Below, piece after piece: positions 57,601-64,000 of a stretch of DNA of 64,000 nt. Positions within the stretch are counted from its first letter, which is position 1. The number at the start of each line of letters is the position of its first letter. The DNA is from Gammaproteobacteria bacterium (GTDB lineage Bacteria; Pseudomonadota; Gammaproteobacteria; HTCC5015). Under the pieces are notes generated by a model, which searched no databases, was not told where the DNA came from, and saw only the letters and a list, made by a program, of their open reading frames with translations. The translations under genes were made by a program, and so were the position numbers. Location of the stretch: positions 1-64,000 of the forward strand of contig JAFGLM010000032.1 in NCBI GenBank assembly GCA_016928055.1, given 5' to 3'.

Positions 57601-60600
57601 ACACGATTACGGTAGCGAACAGTTACGCCGTACCGTTAACCGGTATGCGAGTACTGGATGATCTCGATGCAATCAATACACTGAATTTTGCCGGCGGTTA
57701 TTTTCAGGCCGGCAGTTTGAGTAACATTTTAATCAACGGTGCACCGGCCGGAGTCAATGATTTTTCTGATCTGAATGGTGGTGTGGCCGGCACCGGCTTG
57801 CTTGACTTGCGTAACCTGACCATTCCGGTCGGTGGCAATCTGGTTATAACGTTTTCAATCGATTTACGAGGACCCGATGCGCCATTACCAAAAGCGTATG
57901 TAGAAAATCGCGCCAGCGTCAATCTGGGTGTCGGTTCCGTTGTCAGTAATATTGTGACCACTGAAATCGTTGATATTGCGGCCGGATTTCTGGTTGAAAA
58001 AACATCAACCGATTTAAGCGGCGCTGCGGATGTGCTGGTATCCGGCGATACCTTGCGCTACACCATCACCATTAAAAATACCGGTACATTTGATCCGGCG
58101 ATGGGTATTACGCACGCTGTTAATACATTATTTAATGATCAGGTACCGGCCAATACAAGTTATGTAGCCGGCAGTACCACCGTCAACGGTGTTGCGGTTG
58201 CGGATATTACACAGGGTGTCGCGCCGTTTACCGACGGCATGTTAATCAATTCGCCGGATGTATCAATACCGGGATTTATGACGGCCAATCCCGACCTCGG
58301 TGATAACAGTAATGCTGCAACGGTTACTTTCGACGTCACAATTAATAACGATTTAATCGACGGTACGATTATTTCCAATCAATCGTATATCACCGGTACG
58401 GAACAGGCTGTTACACCGTTTACGCCGGTACCGTTTACACCGGCAGTCAGTGATGATCCCGAAACGCCGGTAGCCGATGATCCGACCCAGGATGTTGTCG
58501 GCAGTGGTTCGATTATCGATGTACAAAAAACAGTAACCGATGTTAATGGTGGCACGGCCGATCCGGGTGATATTTTACTTTACACGATTACTGTAACGAA
58601 TAACGGTAATGCGGTAGCAACGGGCGCAAACCTGACCGATCAGATTCCGGTTAATACCAGTTACGTCGCCGGTACAACGCGTTTAAATACGATCGTTCAG
58701 GCCGACGTTGCCGGCGTATCGCCGTTAGTGAGCGGGTTGCAAATAAACAGTGACAGCGTGTTGCCTGCGAATGGTGAATTGCGACCAGATGAAATAGCGA
58801 CCATAGAATTTCAGGTTACGATTAATGCCGTTGCCAATGGCACGGTGATCAGTAACCAGTCATTGCTGACCGGTAATGAATTTCCGGATGAACCCAGCGA
58901 TAACGACGGCAACGATGAAAACGGTGATCAACCGACGGTGATTATCGTCGGCGGTTCCGATGCGCGACTGGAAGTGACCAAGGAAGTCATTGTTGTCGGC
59001 GGCGGCACGGTGCAGTTAAACGGTCAACTGGAATATTTAATTCGTGTCACCAATATCGGCACTTCGCCGGCCAACAATGTGGTGGTGACCGATGTTATGC
59101 CGCCCGAGTTAAGTTATATAGCTGGTTCGGCACAGTTAAACGGTACCGCCAATCCGGCTCAGGTTGATATTCAGTTTACTGGAAATACCTTAACGGTTAA
59201 TTACGGTAACAGTTTAATTTACGGCCCACTTGATCCGGCTGATTCGTTCCTGATTACATTCCGTGCAACGGTTAGTGGACCGTTTACCGCCATTGATAAT
59301 ACGATCAGTAATGAAGCGGCTTTGAACTGGACGGGTTGTGCACCGATTCCGGGCCGCAGTGATTGTGCGTTTGATAATGCCAATGTCGATCTGGGTGGCG
59401 CACCCGGTGTTGCCAATATCAGCGGTCGTGTCTGGAACAACTTATTACACGACGATGTTTATGATGCTGTTACCGAAACAGCCATGCCAGGCTGGCAGGT
59501 CAGACTCTTTATTAATAATAATGCTCCGACCTCGGCTGACACACCGTTGGCAACTGCAACAACAGATGATCAGGGGCTTTACAATTTTAATGGTCTGGCG
59601 CCGGTTGATCCGACCGCGTTAAACGGAGCGTACACAATTATCTTCAGTGCGCCGTCAGCACCTGAAGAATTTCCGGCCGGCAGCAATATTGGTTTGGGAG
59701 ATACCCTGACTCAGGTGGGTAACAGTGGCCTGATGATCACCACCAATATCAGCAGTCGGGCCGGTAGTAACGCCAATAATGAAAGCCTGCCGATTGATCC
59801 TACCGGTGTTATTTATAATTCAGTCACACGTCAACCGTTGCAGGACGCGCTCGTTGAGCTGCGTTCCTCTGATGGAACATTGCTACCGGCCGGCTGTTTT
59901 GTTACCCCGGCGCATCTCGATAACCAGCAGGGTCAGATCACATCGCGTTACGGTTTTTATCGTTTCGATTTGAATTTCAGTAATGCCGAATGCCCGGCCA
60001 GTGCAACAGATTATATTATCAGTGTCTCGCTGCTGAATGACGATCAGGTTTATGTGCGTACCGGATCAACGGTGATCCCGGCCGAAGTGGGTGCGATTAA
60101 TGTCGCGACCTGCCCGGACAGCAGTGATGATCGCGTACCTTCGCCGCCACCCAATACCTGTGAAATTCAGGAGCAGGGAATGCAACCGGATCCGTATGTG
60201 TTGCCCGGCAATGACACCCGTTATTTTCTGGATGTTCGCTTACAGCAGGCGACCGCAGCGGAATTATTTAATAACCATATCCCGATTGATATCGACGTCG
60301 GTGCACTGGTGTCGATCAGCAAACAAACCCCGCTGAAAAATGTTGTTCGCGGTCAGTTGGTTCCATACACCATCGTGGTAACCAACTCACAAAATTTCCC
60401 GCTTAGCTCGGTTGAAATTCGTGATTTCTTCCCGCCCGGCTTCAAGTATGTGCAGGGCTCTGCTGATATTGATGGTGTCAGTCGTGATCCGGAAATGGAT
60501 GCAAGCACATTCGCTCAGGAAGATTTACGTGCCGGTACTTTAACCTGGAACAACCTGATACTGAATCCGCAAAGCACTTTGAAGTTGCGACTGTTACTGG

Positions 60601-61319
60601 TGGTCGGTTCCGGTGTCAAGGAAGGTGAATACACCAACCAGGCGCAGGTATTTATTACCGGTTTGGCGACATCCATATCACAACGTGCCAGCGCCACGGT
60701 GCGTGTGGTACCGGATCCGACCTTTGATTGCTCCGATATTATCGGCAAGGTTTTTGATGACAGGAACGCGAACGGTTATCCGGATGCGGGCGAACCGGGT
60801 ATTGCCGGCAGTCGCGTCGTCACTGCGCAAGGTTTGTTAACCACCACCGATCAATACGGTCGCTTCCATATCACTTGCGCTGCAGTACCGAATATGGATC
60901 GCGGTTCCAATTTTATTCTTAAGCTGGATGAACGCACTTTACCGAGTGGTTATCGTGTAACGACGGAAAATCCGCGCGTGCAACGACTGACACGTGGTAA
61001 AGCCATTAAGTTTAATTTCGGTGCAACCGTGCATCGCGTGGTTCGTCTGGATCTGGCCGATGCTGCATTTGAACCGGGTTCAGCGGAAATTCGTGAGCAC
61101 TGGCGTTATGTGATTGACGAATTGTTTGATCAGTTGCAGCAGAAACCGAGCGTCTTGCGCATTGCTTATGTGGGTGATGCCGAATCGGAAAAACTGGCCG
61201 AGCAACGGACCAAAGCGGTCAAGCGCATGATTGAAGACCGCTGGCATAAGATGAATTGTTGTTACAACCTGACGATTGAAACCGAAATGTTCTGGCGTCG
61301 CGGGCAGGCATTGCAGTGA
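48663..61319 (+). CDS. Giant exported DUF11-repeat protein (about 4,218 aa)
   Basis: A very large secreted or surface protein. A signal peptide is in the first 33 residues (AVLLSLWFSPVIEA). Most of the chain is beta-rich repeats of the DUF11/conserved-repeat kind, each with a core such as KTVTDVNGG, then L-YTI-V-N-G. They recur from about residue 230 to 3,570 with diverged intervals of about 100-300 residues. SdrD B-like units lie at about 3,584 (NISGRVWNNL) and 4,022 (IIGKVFDDRNANG), and a carboxypeptidase-regulatory-like unit at about 3,713. Acidic Asp/Asn-rich loops (for example DNDADGLID) may bind calcium. The last 95 residues are a short, diverged OmpA-like domain (Asp4172, Arg4182). It is Asn/Asp-rich, unlike its neighbours. 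It starts at ATG 48663, 12 nt after AAGGAG; an in-frame TTG at 48627 is possible. Secretion past the outer membrane is inference. Confidence 0.88.
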   Translation: MPGRCRNRITAIAQARKVFAVLLSLWFSPVIEAVPNFSPPGFEFIPADPARVAEGYMDSGGTWNGNAEVTNSTGDTLRVTLSNSAAGAPDPLVDDVAFDIALSIDVPAGFRLPSNPFNVTTTASGGDPVALNCVAPGGGTVTATQLGGVGTPIIINIPADTNQPAQGTGPACTYTFALGITTSSAAPFVAAGNYSLDYSFSYNEVNDDPASQQTISGQQDLEIRSSDIILVKNAIPNPPDGYKSGDTTRWQIDITNNGNGGAFEVDFTDIPNANLSNVRIDPVDGNPLTPPPPVAGTSYTCDYIQPGNFCRFWVYADVQVPAAAQSCPELRNDSSAVDRLGNTSSSFDVATLDLDDPLLDYTPTPVTFDFGNTTTISFNINNPGPVGIDGGPAKNIVLTVAGLAGLTITNVDPGWSFNGTDTFTWLDPNSLPNGGSIPFSFDISMDSCGGPAGGTLTWTLSYENICGTDFIPQVRNSTFTVNNIPALGVNKTATPLASNFGRPANYTIDLTGTQVTSLPANDAIDNDNDWTVTDTLPAGVANGLIALIPTGTSLSVGAVNYNGGDTNIPVTAGDIITWRGDVQDLTPLLPSITIDFTLACTGVPPGPPVLIANGAALAFPNVACPINAADGAAILVNESPIDSDAANITVSGGGPFETGRADSNGTNADEGGEGEHFTYTASYQFPLTNPGVWSGSSFRASMGNGGPAPLPSAAAGFPLQLTRAAGGVNSSVTVTVNNPGGPDYGPTSLPFASLQINPDGSFEIPDLNFVVADVGPNMAGMELIISYTVTAPQGILDGSNNPLNGNEINVGAFTERVTINVANNPFSCSGDEEFTHGVDVDLIRADIAIAAAINAGGDVDVCDIATADILLTGPAAGLRADNIRIFIDSNGNYTLPNNPVDFTYDGAGNLGAIVNAGSYDYTGGNVQITVAPNTTNITGDNTISFPVQLLDTTSRQLTGYIQFDSAHTSPDAGISEDDRDYTVPFNIDPPAVNADLAIDFFPPNLVLRDNAVYIWRVRITNVGTSTVNNAVFTYEIPAPFIPEPASTSPAPDSTVGQVMTWSMNSNPGFNPLAPSQSFEVDVAMRLNRGGGCNIGTPAHATVLFGCDTGTILEEDDGPGVQFPVIDLDLDHRSGSYCELCNDSYVDLRVRNSGGSDLYDISVVENLAGSGLEYAGRTDVFPEGAAMYTIAADPNLDGATTLNWDPVSIPQLGHVYSDLSGSLPTELTIRFYVRSSDANPENLVSASRQIQATADYLLYCGDTDDPVTLGDESEVSTPPYIVPLYQPQPDVDKQGRNYSARQSAANYTDPVYGGTDDIIVWRVDVANSGAANSADLEDLLVNDTITPGVNFTLQYICPTETAANAQALTIEGGGSAAVAPCVAYATPHDIDDPFGNPGNDEPGANIDAQRGSSAFTYYVGTVADLCTNETNNSSIEWGCQVNAPAGGINADGSGGALDAGLPADSDDDTAGLSTGVNPFGVDIARSFTGINPAQPVGTKGVLTITVTNNSGGTIRDLVLTDTLPEDYQIDLTSLNAPNTPLVINPAYGTYPGIVDEYALDATDPNEPIFTFTSSTQGTIYQRNLLRNGDQLILTIGVIRVTPFDDDNNPEVRTENTGDGTDPNYSTANTTNTISLSFDDTCISNPPLAGVPRINTLNVNIDPEDLDININPADPDLFFILSDPAATLNLDVVLTNNGGHDATDFDTYVTIGLGIDPMTVPANCSVVAPPAELGTAPLNPGGIMPPQYDSAESTTYRCINNDPIAPAGSDTFAFVVQRALDVGGNPVSGDLTFRADVLARSTLSDGTAPPNVGAAGYPYYSKDNILARIIGFNLNKNFTGNCSEGGVTPAPNVQIGEECSYQISAEWFGFATPGFGNIEIQNARIYEGARSNNPPAVEVPPSGTPNLPDTLNGQGLVSVDFTGSSTDVTVAAQVPAAPTAVQETAIAWRLNTITAPADLSSEQSFFANLVYRNLNDQVNSSAAPNVHNAARIDESNVRFDVVFTATGTRITFDENSAGYPPASVREERVYITEPNVTLNKAVCNESISIANNAANSGANCTPFIELPAMANGDSDDNYIYRITVNNEAAASGRARAPAFDITINDATDPSDQMAPFDLASDGIDNDADGLIDALDLDGEGTVDDLTLVNGNPADLTFDGSNSTALLQIDAGDSVDLFYRARLDPMVTPTQALTNTADGSYDSLAGDSGAQSQDQGVSGTLTGAREYTIPQVQSTMRVDNIVVTPGSKRIVDTSRRNAGLVAGVCASPCLDENVVIGEEVMVELEFTIPLSELRQFRVVDNLPAGIECIEALDIDLPAFNPPTVDPGFTPGGTFAATTCDADSVVWDLSTAGNQQLVGSGGIEQFTVQARFIARVQNTVGNDNAVVLANGGGSTQVLVEYRDVMNTLQQITMNEARLTIQEPQLVITKTMDPVAPNTSIDSADTFNVTVQINNTGSSPAYNIQLRDTLEADLSFVNGSVAGTNPPDSVDVSIPSEPLFTYNSPLPAGASYQFTFQVLADSNLRPLQELSNTIDARFTSLPANTIALNAGGTIGLDGDADGMRDGDIPAVAGDVNDYETQATDTEVVSPLTVIKNDLDPAVTELTIGQRKNFEVVIDLPEGNAQSVVINDDLGTGSGNFIIENDGSYDVTYRCNGIAGIRGAAIDCTDTVTATTTITAALTAANEPADEASGLVSWNFGDIQTNTEDDTLTNAITPQIVINYFARAANDATTIAGTTLQNQLVANYINGEDNITVEVINAPVLGPFNVIEPRLIVNKTGPPALGPSVPGAFTITVENQGDATAWDVTVEDVMPNLAPNPGGMCDTDPTTVTPAPLVQIISPGNPNRVLVAGQDYVINYLPEPACNLTVVLTPVAGGDEDGRLEAGEILRIDYTTTLDSDTLFGINLTNVAGATQWFSQDTDGVTAPVETRDYRDFPVVNDKQLTNGTVGIDDHQDAHTLTSELSLSVVKSVAEATAAPGQTLNYTITVANSYAVPLTGMRVLDDLDAINTLNFAGGYFQAGSLSNILINGAPAGVNDFSDLNGGVAGTGLLDLRNLTIPVGGNLVITFSIDLRGPDAPLPKAYVENRASVNLGVGSVVSNIVTTEIVDIAAGFLVEKTSTDLSGAADVLVSGDTLRYTITIKNTGTFDPAMGITHAVNTLFNDQVPANTSYVAGSTTVNGVAVADITQGVAPFTDGMLINSPDVSIPGFMTANPDLGDNSNAATVTFDVTINNDLIDGTIISNQSYITGTEQAVTPFTPVPFTPAVSDDPETPVADDPTQDVVGSGSIIDVQKTVTDVNGGTADPGDILLYTITVTNNGNAVATGANLTDQIPVNTSYVAGTTRLNTIVQADVAGVSPLVSGLQINSDSVLPANGELRPDEIATIEFQVTINAVANGTVISNQSLLTGNEFPDEPSDNDGNDENGDQPTVIIVGGSDARLEVTKEVIVVGGGTVQLNGQLEYLIRVTNIGTSPANNVVVTDVMPPELSYIAGSAQLNGTANPAQVDIQFTGNTLTVNYGNSLIYGPLDPADSFLITFRATVSGPFTAIDNTISNEAALNWTGCAPIPGRSDCAFDNANVDLGGAPGVANISGRVWNNLLHDDVYDAVTETAMPGWQVRLFINNNAPTSADTPLATATTDDQGLYNFNGLAPVDPTALNGAYTIIFSAPSAPEEFPAGSNIGLGDTLTQVGNSGLMITTNISSRAGSNANNESLPIDPTGVIYNSVTRQPLQDALVELRSSDGTLLPAGCFVTPAHLDNQQGQITSRYGFYRFDLNFSNAECPASATDYIISVSLLNDDQVYVRTGSTVIPAEVGAINVATCPDSSDDRVPSPPPNTCEIQEQGMQPDPYVLPGNDTRYFLDVRLQQATAAELFNNHIPIDIDVGALVSISKQTPLKNVVRGQLVPYTIVVTNSQNFPLSSVEIRDFFPPGFKYVQGSADIDGVSRDPEMDASTFAQEDLRAGTLTWNNLILNPQSTLKLRLLLVVGSGVKEGEYTNQAQVFITGLATSISQRASATVRVVPDPTFDCSDIIGKVFDDRNANGYPDAGEPGIAGSRVVTAQGLLTTTDQYGRFHITCAAVPNMDRGSNFILKLDERTLPSGYRVTTENPRVQRLTRGKAIKFNFGATVHRVVRLDLADAAFEPGSAEIREHWRYVIDELFDQLQQKPSVLRIAYVGDAESEKLAEQRTKAVKRMIEDRWHKMNCCYNLTIETEMFWRRGQALQ

Positions 61320-61320
61320 T

Positions 61321-64000
61321 ATGAATGGCATAAGCAAAAAATGGATTTTTGTTTTGCTGACGATAATTTGTCTGTTATCGACGTTTGCCAATGCTCGGGA
61401 AAAAGCAGCGCAGGAATGTCGTCTAATAGATTGTGAAGCGGAAGGGTTAACCGAAGATCAATGTGATGAGTTTGAAAAAACCCAGACACGCGGTGCGGTA
61501 ACCGATGCCAATCGTGTCATGCAGGGCAAGGTACCAGAGAACAGCGAAGTTCTGATGCCGGATGAAAAATTTATTCTCTGGGCCAGAGATGAAACCTTGC
61601 TTAAGCCAACAGAAGACGACGAAGTCGTATTTGAAACCCGCGTGGTGGAAGATGCCAGTACGGTTAAGTTAAACGAGGTGGTGCCGGCGGTTCGTTTCGA
61701 CACCGGCAGTTCAACGATACCTGAACAGTTTATTGAAAAACTACGCACTGTTCTGCAACAGATGCAGGACCGTGCCAATGTACGTCTGCATGTGATCGGG
61801 CATACTGACGACACGCCGCTCGGTTCGGGGAATCGCGCCTTGTACGGAGACAACGTCGGTTTGTCGGAAGCGCGTGCTCAGATGGCGGCCGAATTTTTCC
61901 AGCGTAGTCTGGATTTGCCACCGGAAGCGGTTTCTTTCGAGGGTCGTGGTGATCGCGAACCGATTACTTCCAATGCCACTGAGACCGGACGCGCGCGCAA
62001 CCGACGTGTCGAAGTAGAAGTCTGGTACGATGAAATCACCGAGAAAACAGTTCAGGAAGAAATTGCCAAAGAAAAAGACTTAACCCAATTGAAAATTTGC
62101 CATGTCGTCAAGCGTTGCATCTATAAACGCAAAGTTGGCAAATATCAGAAAGTACAACTTATCAATGCGATTGCACCGATGCGTTATGAGGGCACGCAGC
62201 TGGAAGTTACGCCCGCAGTATTGGGTCAGGTGGCTTCGGCATTGTCGCAGGTTGAAGGCATGCCGAATGTCAGTTTACGCATTATCGGTCATACCGATAA
62301 CCAGCCGTTAAACGGCGCAGCCGAGCGTATCTATGGTGATAATCTGAACTTGTCAAAAGCACTGGCCAATCGCGTTGCGCGTGTATTACAGGATGAGTTT
62401 CGTCTACGCAACGATGCCATCACGGCAATCGGTCGTGGTGAAACCGCGCCGGTGGCTTCCAATACCGTCGCCAGCGGTCGCGCGCAAAATAGAAGAATCG
62501 AAATTGAAATATGGCACGACGATCCGCGTGGTGAAGAAGTCAGCGAACCGAGAGCCTGTCCCGATGCCGGCGAAGCGGAAACCATTTCCGTCAGCTATCG
62601 GGATGAAAAAATTATTATCCCGTTTGCGGGTGGGCAGCCGGCGTATCCGAACGGATTTATTACCCGTGTGTCACGCATTCTTGATACCTTGAGTAAGAAA
62701 AGTAATGTGCGCATTAATGTGGTTGGTCACACCACTAACGAGCGCTTAAGTCGTCGTGCTGCTGTTGTTTATCAGGATCATTTTGGAGTCTCGCTTGCAC
62801 GCGCCGAACGTGTTGCGGAGTACCTGCAAACCGAACTGGGTCTGGATAAGGATCAGATTACCACTGAGGGTCGCGGTTTTATTGAGCCTTTGCTGGCAAC
62901 GGACGATTCGCCGTTTGCACGCAAATCATTCAGTTTATTTGATGATCAGGAAGCGGACGACCACGCCGTTAATCTGGCGGATGCCCGGGTGGAAGTGGAG
63001 TTTAGTTATGATGAAATAGCCGAATTACAACAGGATCCAAATATTGAGATTGTGCCGACCATGCAGGAAGAGCAGGCGGTCAGTCCGTTTGCGCTGCATC
63101 CGATTCGCGTGTCAGTGGATGGTGAACCGGTCGACGGAACACAACGGCATACAGCCGATGTACAACGTTGTACCGACGTGGCACTGGATCAGGCGCGTAT
63201 TCAGGTGCGGCAAGACGGTTTAAGCGTTCAGCCCAGACTCAATGTACAGGCGGTGCCGGCGGTTGTCAGTTACTGGGATGACCCGGATACACGTGAAATG
63301 GAAAACAAAACCGCCTTTAAGGCTTACAGCAATTACAACGCGTATATAAAGAGAGCCGAAGTACGTATCTTCGAAGCCGATCAATCCATTCTATTGACAC
63401 CACTGGAGATACTGCCCTTAAACGAAGACCTGTATACAGAGTGGTGGTGGATACCGGAAGTTAAGCCTTTTGAAGGTCCGGTTAAGGAATTGCGTTATGT
63501 ATTAAGAGTTTATGACGCGGTTGGGAATCATGATGAAACCGCAGCGAAACCATTATGGGTGGTGAACACCATTGTGGCCGGTGATGAAACGCGTTTACTG
63601 AATTCCGTTGATGAACAAAATGTTATTTACGGCGAAACGCATTTGGCGAAACAGGATATATCGCTGGCGGGTGCCGGCAGCGTTACCGTGACCGGGCAAA
63701 ATGTACCACTGGGTCATAATGTCTGGGTGATGAATCAGGCGACGCCGGTTTCCAATGCTGGTGAGTTTGTTGCTGAACAGATCATACCCAACGGCTATAA
63801 CACGATTGAAGTGGCGATTCTGGATGCGGAAGGCAATGGCAGTTTGTTTTTACGAGATCTGCAATTGAAGAAAAGTGACTGGTTTACCGTTGGTATTGCC
63901 GATATCACTTTAGGGCTTGACGATACAGAAGGTCCGGCTTCATTGGTGACACAGGATACGACACATTACGAAAGTGAATTCTGGGCCGATGGTCGTCTGG
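61321..64000 (+). CDS. Triple OmpA-domain protein (partial, runs off the window)
   Basis: An open frame of 893 codons with no stop before the window end. Signal peptide 1-24 (ending TFANA). Three OmpA-like domains follow at about residues 120-233, 285-397 and 431-557. A Lys/Asp/Glu-rich link and a beta-rich region follow to the window end. Domain 1 keeps both canonical peptidoglycan-contact residues (Asp163 in GHTD, Arg185 in LSEARA). Domain 2 keeps Asp326 but has Leu348 in place of the Arg. Domain 3 has Thr472 in place of the Asp (GHTT) but keeps Arg494. The last residues (SDWFTVGIADITLGLDD) look like the start of a beta-rich, possibly outer-membrane, domain. It starts 1 bp after the giant gene stop with its own signal peptide, so it is a separate co-transcribed gene. 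Its C-terminus is not seen. Confidence 0.88.
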   Translation, partial: MNGISKKWIFVLLTIICLLSTFANAREKAAQECRLIDCEAEGLTEDQCDEFEKTQTRGAVTDANRVMQGKVPENSEVLMPDEKFILWARDETLLKPTEDDEVVFETRVVEDASTVKLNEVVPAVRFDTGSSTIPEQFIEKLRTVLQQMQDRANVRLHVIGHTDDTPLGSGNRALYGDNVGLSEARAQMAAEFFQRSLDLPPEAVSFEGRGDREPITSNATETGRARNRRVEVEVWYDEITEKTVQEEIAKEKDLTQLKICHVVKRCIYKRKVGKYQKVQLINAIAPMRYEGTQLEVTPAVLGQVASALSQVEGMPNVSLRIIGHTDNQPLNGAAERIYGDNLNLSKALANRVARVLQDEFRLRNDAITAIGRGETAPVASNTVASGRAQNRRIEIEIWHDDPRGEEVSEPRACPDAGEAETISVSYRDEKIIIPFAGGQPAYPNGFITRVSRILDTLSKKSNVRINVVGHTTNERLSRRAAVVYQDHFGVSLARAERVAEYLQTELGLDKDQITTEGRGFIEPLLATDDSPFARKSFSLFDDQEADDHAVNLADARVEVEFSYDEIAELQQDPNIEIVPTMQEEQAVSPFALHPIRVSVDGEPVDGTQRHTADVQRCTDVALDQARIQVRQDGLSVQPRLNVQAVPAVVSYWDDPDTREMENKTAFKAYSNYNAYIKRAEVRIFEADQSILLTPLEILPLNEDLYTEWWWIPEVKPFEGPVKELRYVLRVYDAVGNHDETAAKPLWVVNTIVAGDETRLLNSVDEQNVIYGETHLAKQDISLAGAGSVTVTGQNVPLGHNVWVMNQATPVSNAGEFVAEQIIPNGYNTIEVAILDAEGNGSLFLRDLQLKKSDWFTVGIADITLGLDDTEGPASLVTQDTTHYESEFWADGRL

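Noticed and set aside
61319-61321. The giant protein and the triple-OmpA protein could be one gene split by a frameshift.
   Set aside because: The second gene has its own ATG and a complete signal peptide, and the first ends in a full OmpA-like domain, so they are two genes.

Overview
The window reads as chromosomal DNA of a free-living gammaproteobacterium. The evidence is the gene order pcnB-folK-deoxynucleoside kinase-panB-panC-panD-pgi, a proteobacterial DsbD, HtpG, fused siroheme synthase CysG and an Amt/GlnK pair, together with moderate GC. Genus and family cannot be decided from sequence alone. No rRNA, tRNA, insertion sequence, prophage or CRISPR array was found.

Layout. (1) 1-424: terminators and a doubtful small ORF. 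(2) 425-4816: a periplasmic helical-repeat protein, an OsmC peroxidase, a DmeF-type metal exporter and a DUF21/CBS protein. (3) 5098-9994: a small SpoIIAA-like protein, then an RND adaptor and permease with no outer-membrane factor. (4) 10002-17288: DsbD, a soluble four-PAS hybrid histidine kinase with a second SpoIIAA-like protein, a divergent orphan periplasmic sugar-binding-type protein and a LamG lipoprotein. (5) 17451-21774: a DUF502 membrane protein, a GNAT acetyltransferase flanked by two inverted copies of a short palindromic repeat, and an ABC-2/HlyD-type export trio. (6) 21958-23853: htpG behind a heat-shock-like promoter. (7) 23907-25365: intergenic repeats and an AT-rich orphan membrane protein. 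(8) 25366-38405: housekeeping genes (PmtA-like methyltransferase, FAD oxidoreductase, Hsp15, Amt and GlnK with NtrC-like sites upstream, CysG, MurI, PcnB, FolK, dNK, PanBCD, Pgi).

(9) 38556-64000 is the most interesting part: one co-directional run of eleven genes. It encodes a small exported coiled-coil protein, three exported TPR proteins (two of them lipoproteins), a 90-aa exported protein, a TolQ/ExbB-type channel protein, two TolR/ExbD-type proteins, a TonB-like AgmX/PglI protein, a giant exported protein of about 4,200 residues built of DUF11-like repeats, and a protein with three OmpA-like domains that runs off the window. The seven-part set of three TPR proteins, TolQ, two TolR and one TonB-like protein resembles the conserved core of the Myxococcus Agl-Glt gliding machinery. 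Here it sits next to a giant putative surface protein. I infer a proton-motive-force-driven envelope machine that acts on, or is tethered to, this adhesin-like protein. Its function (gliding, adhesin movement, or another envelope process) is not shown by the sequence.

Within that machine, the first TolR-like protein has Asn where the channel Asp is expected, and only the second keeps the Asp. In the triple-OmpA protein only the first domain keeps both canonical peptidoglycan-binding residues. These are concrete, testable oddities.
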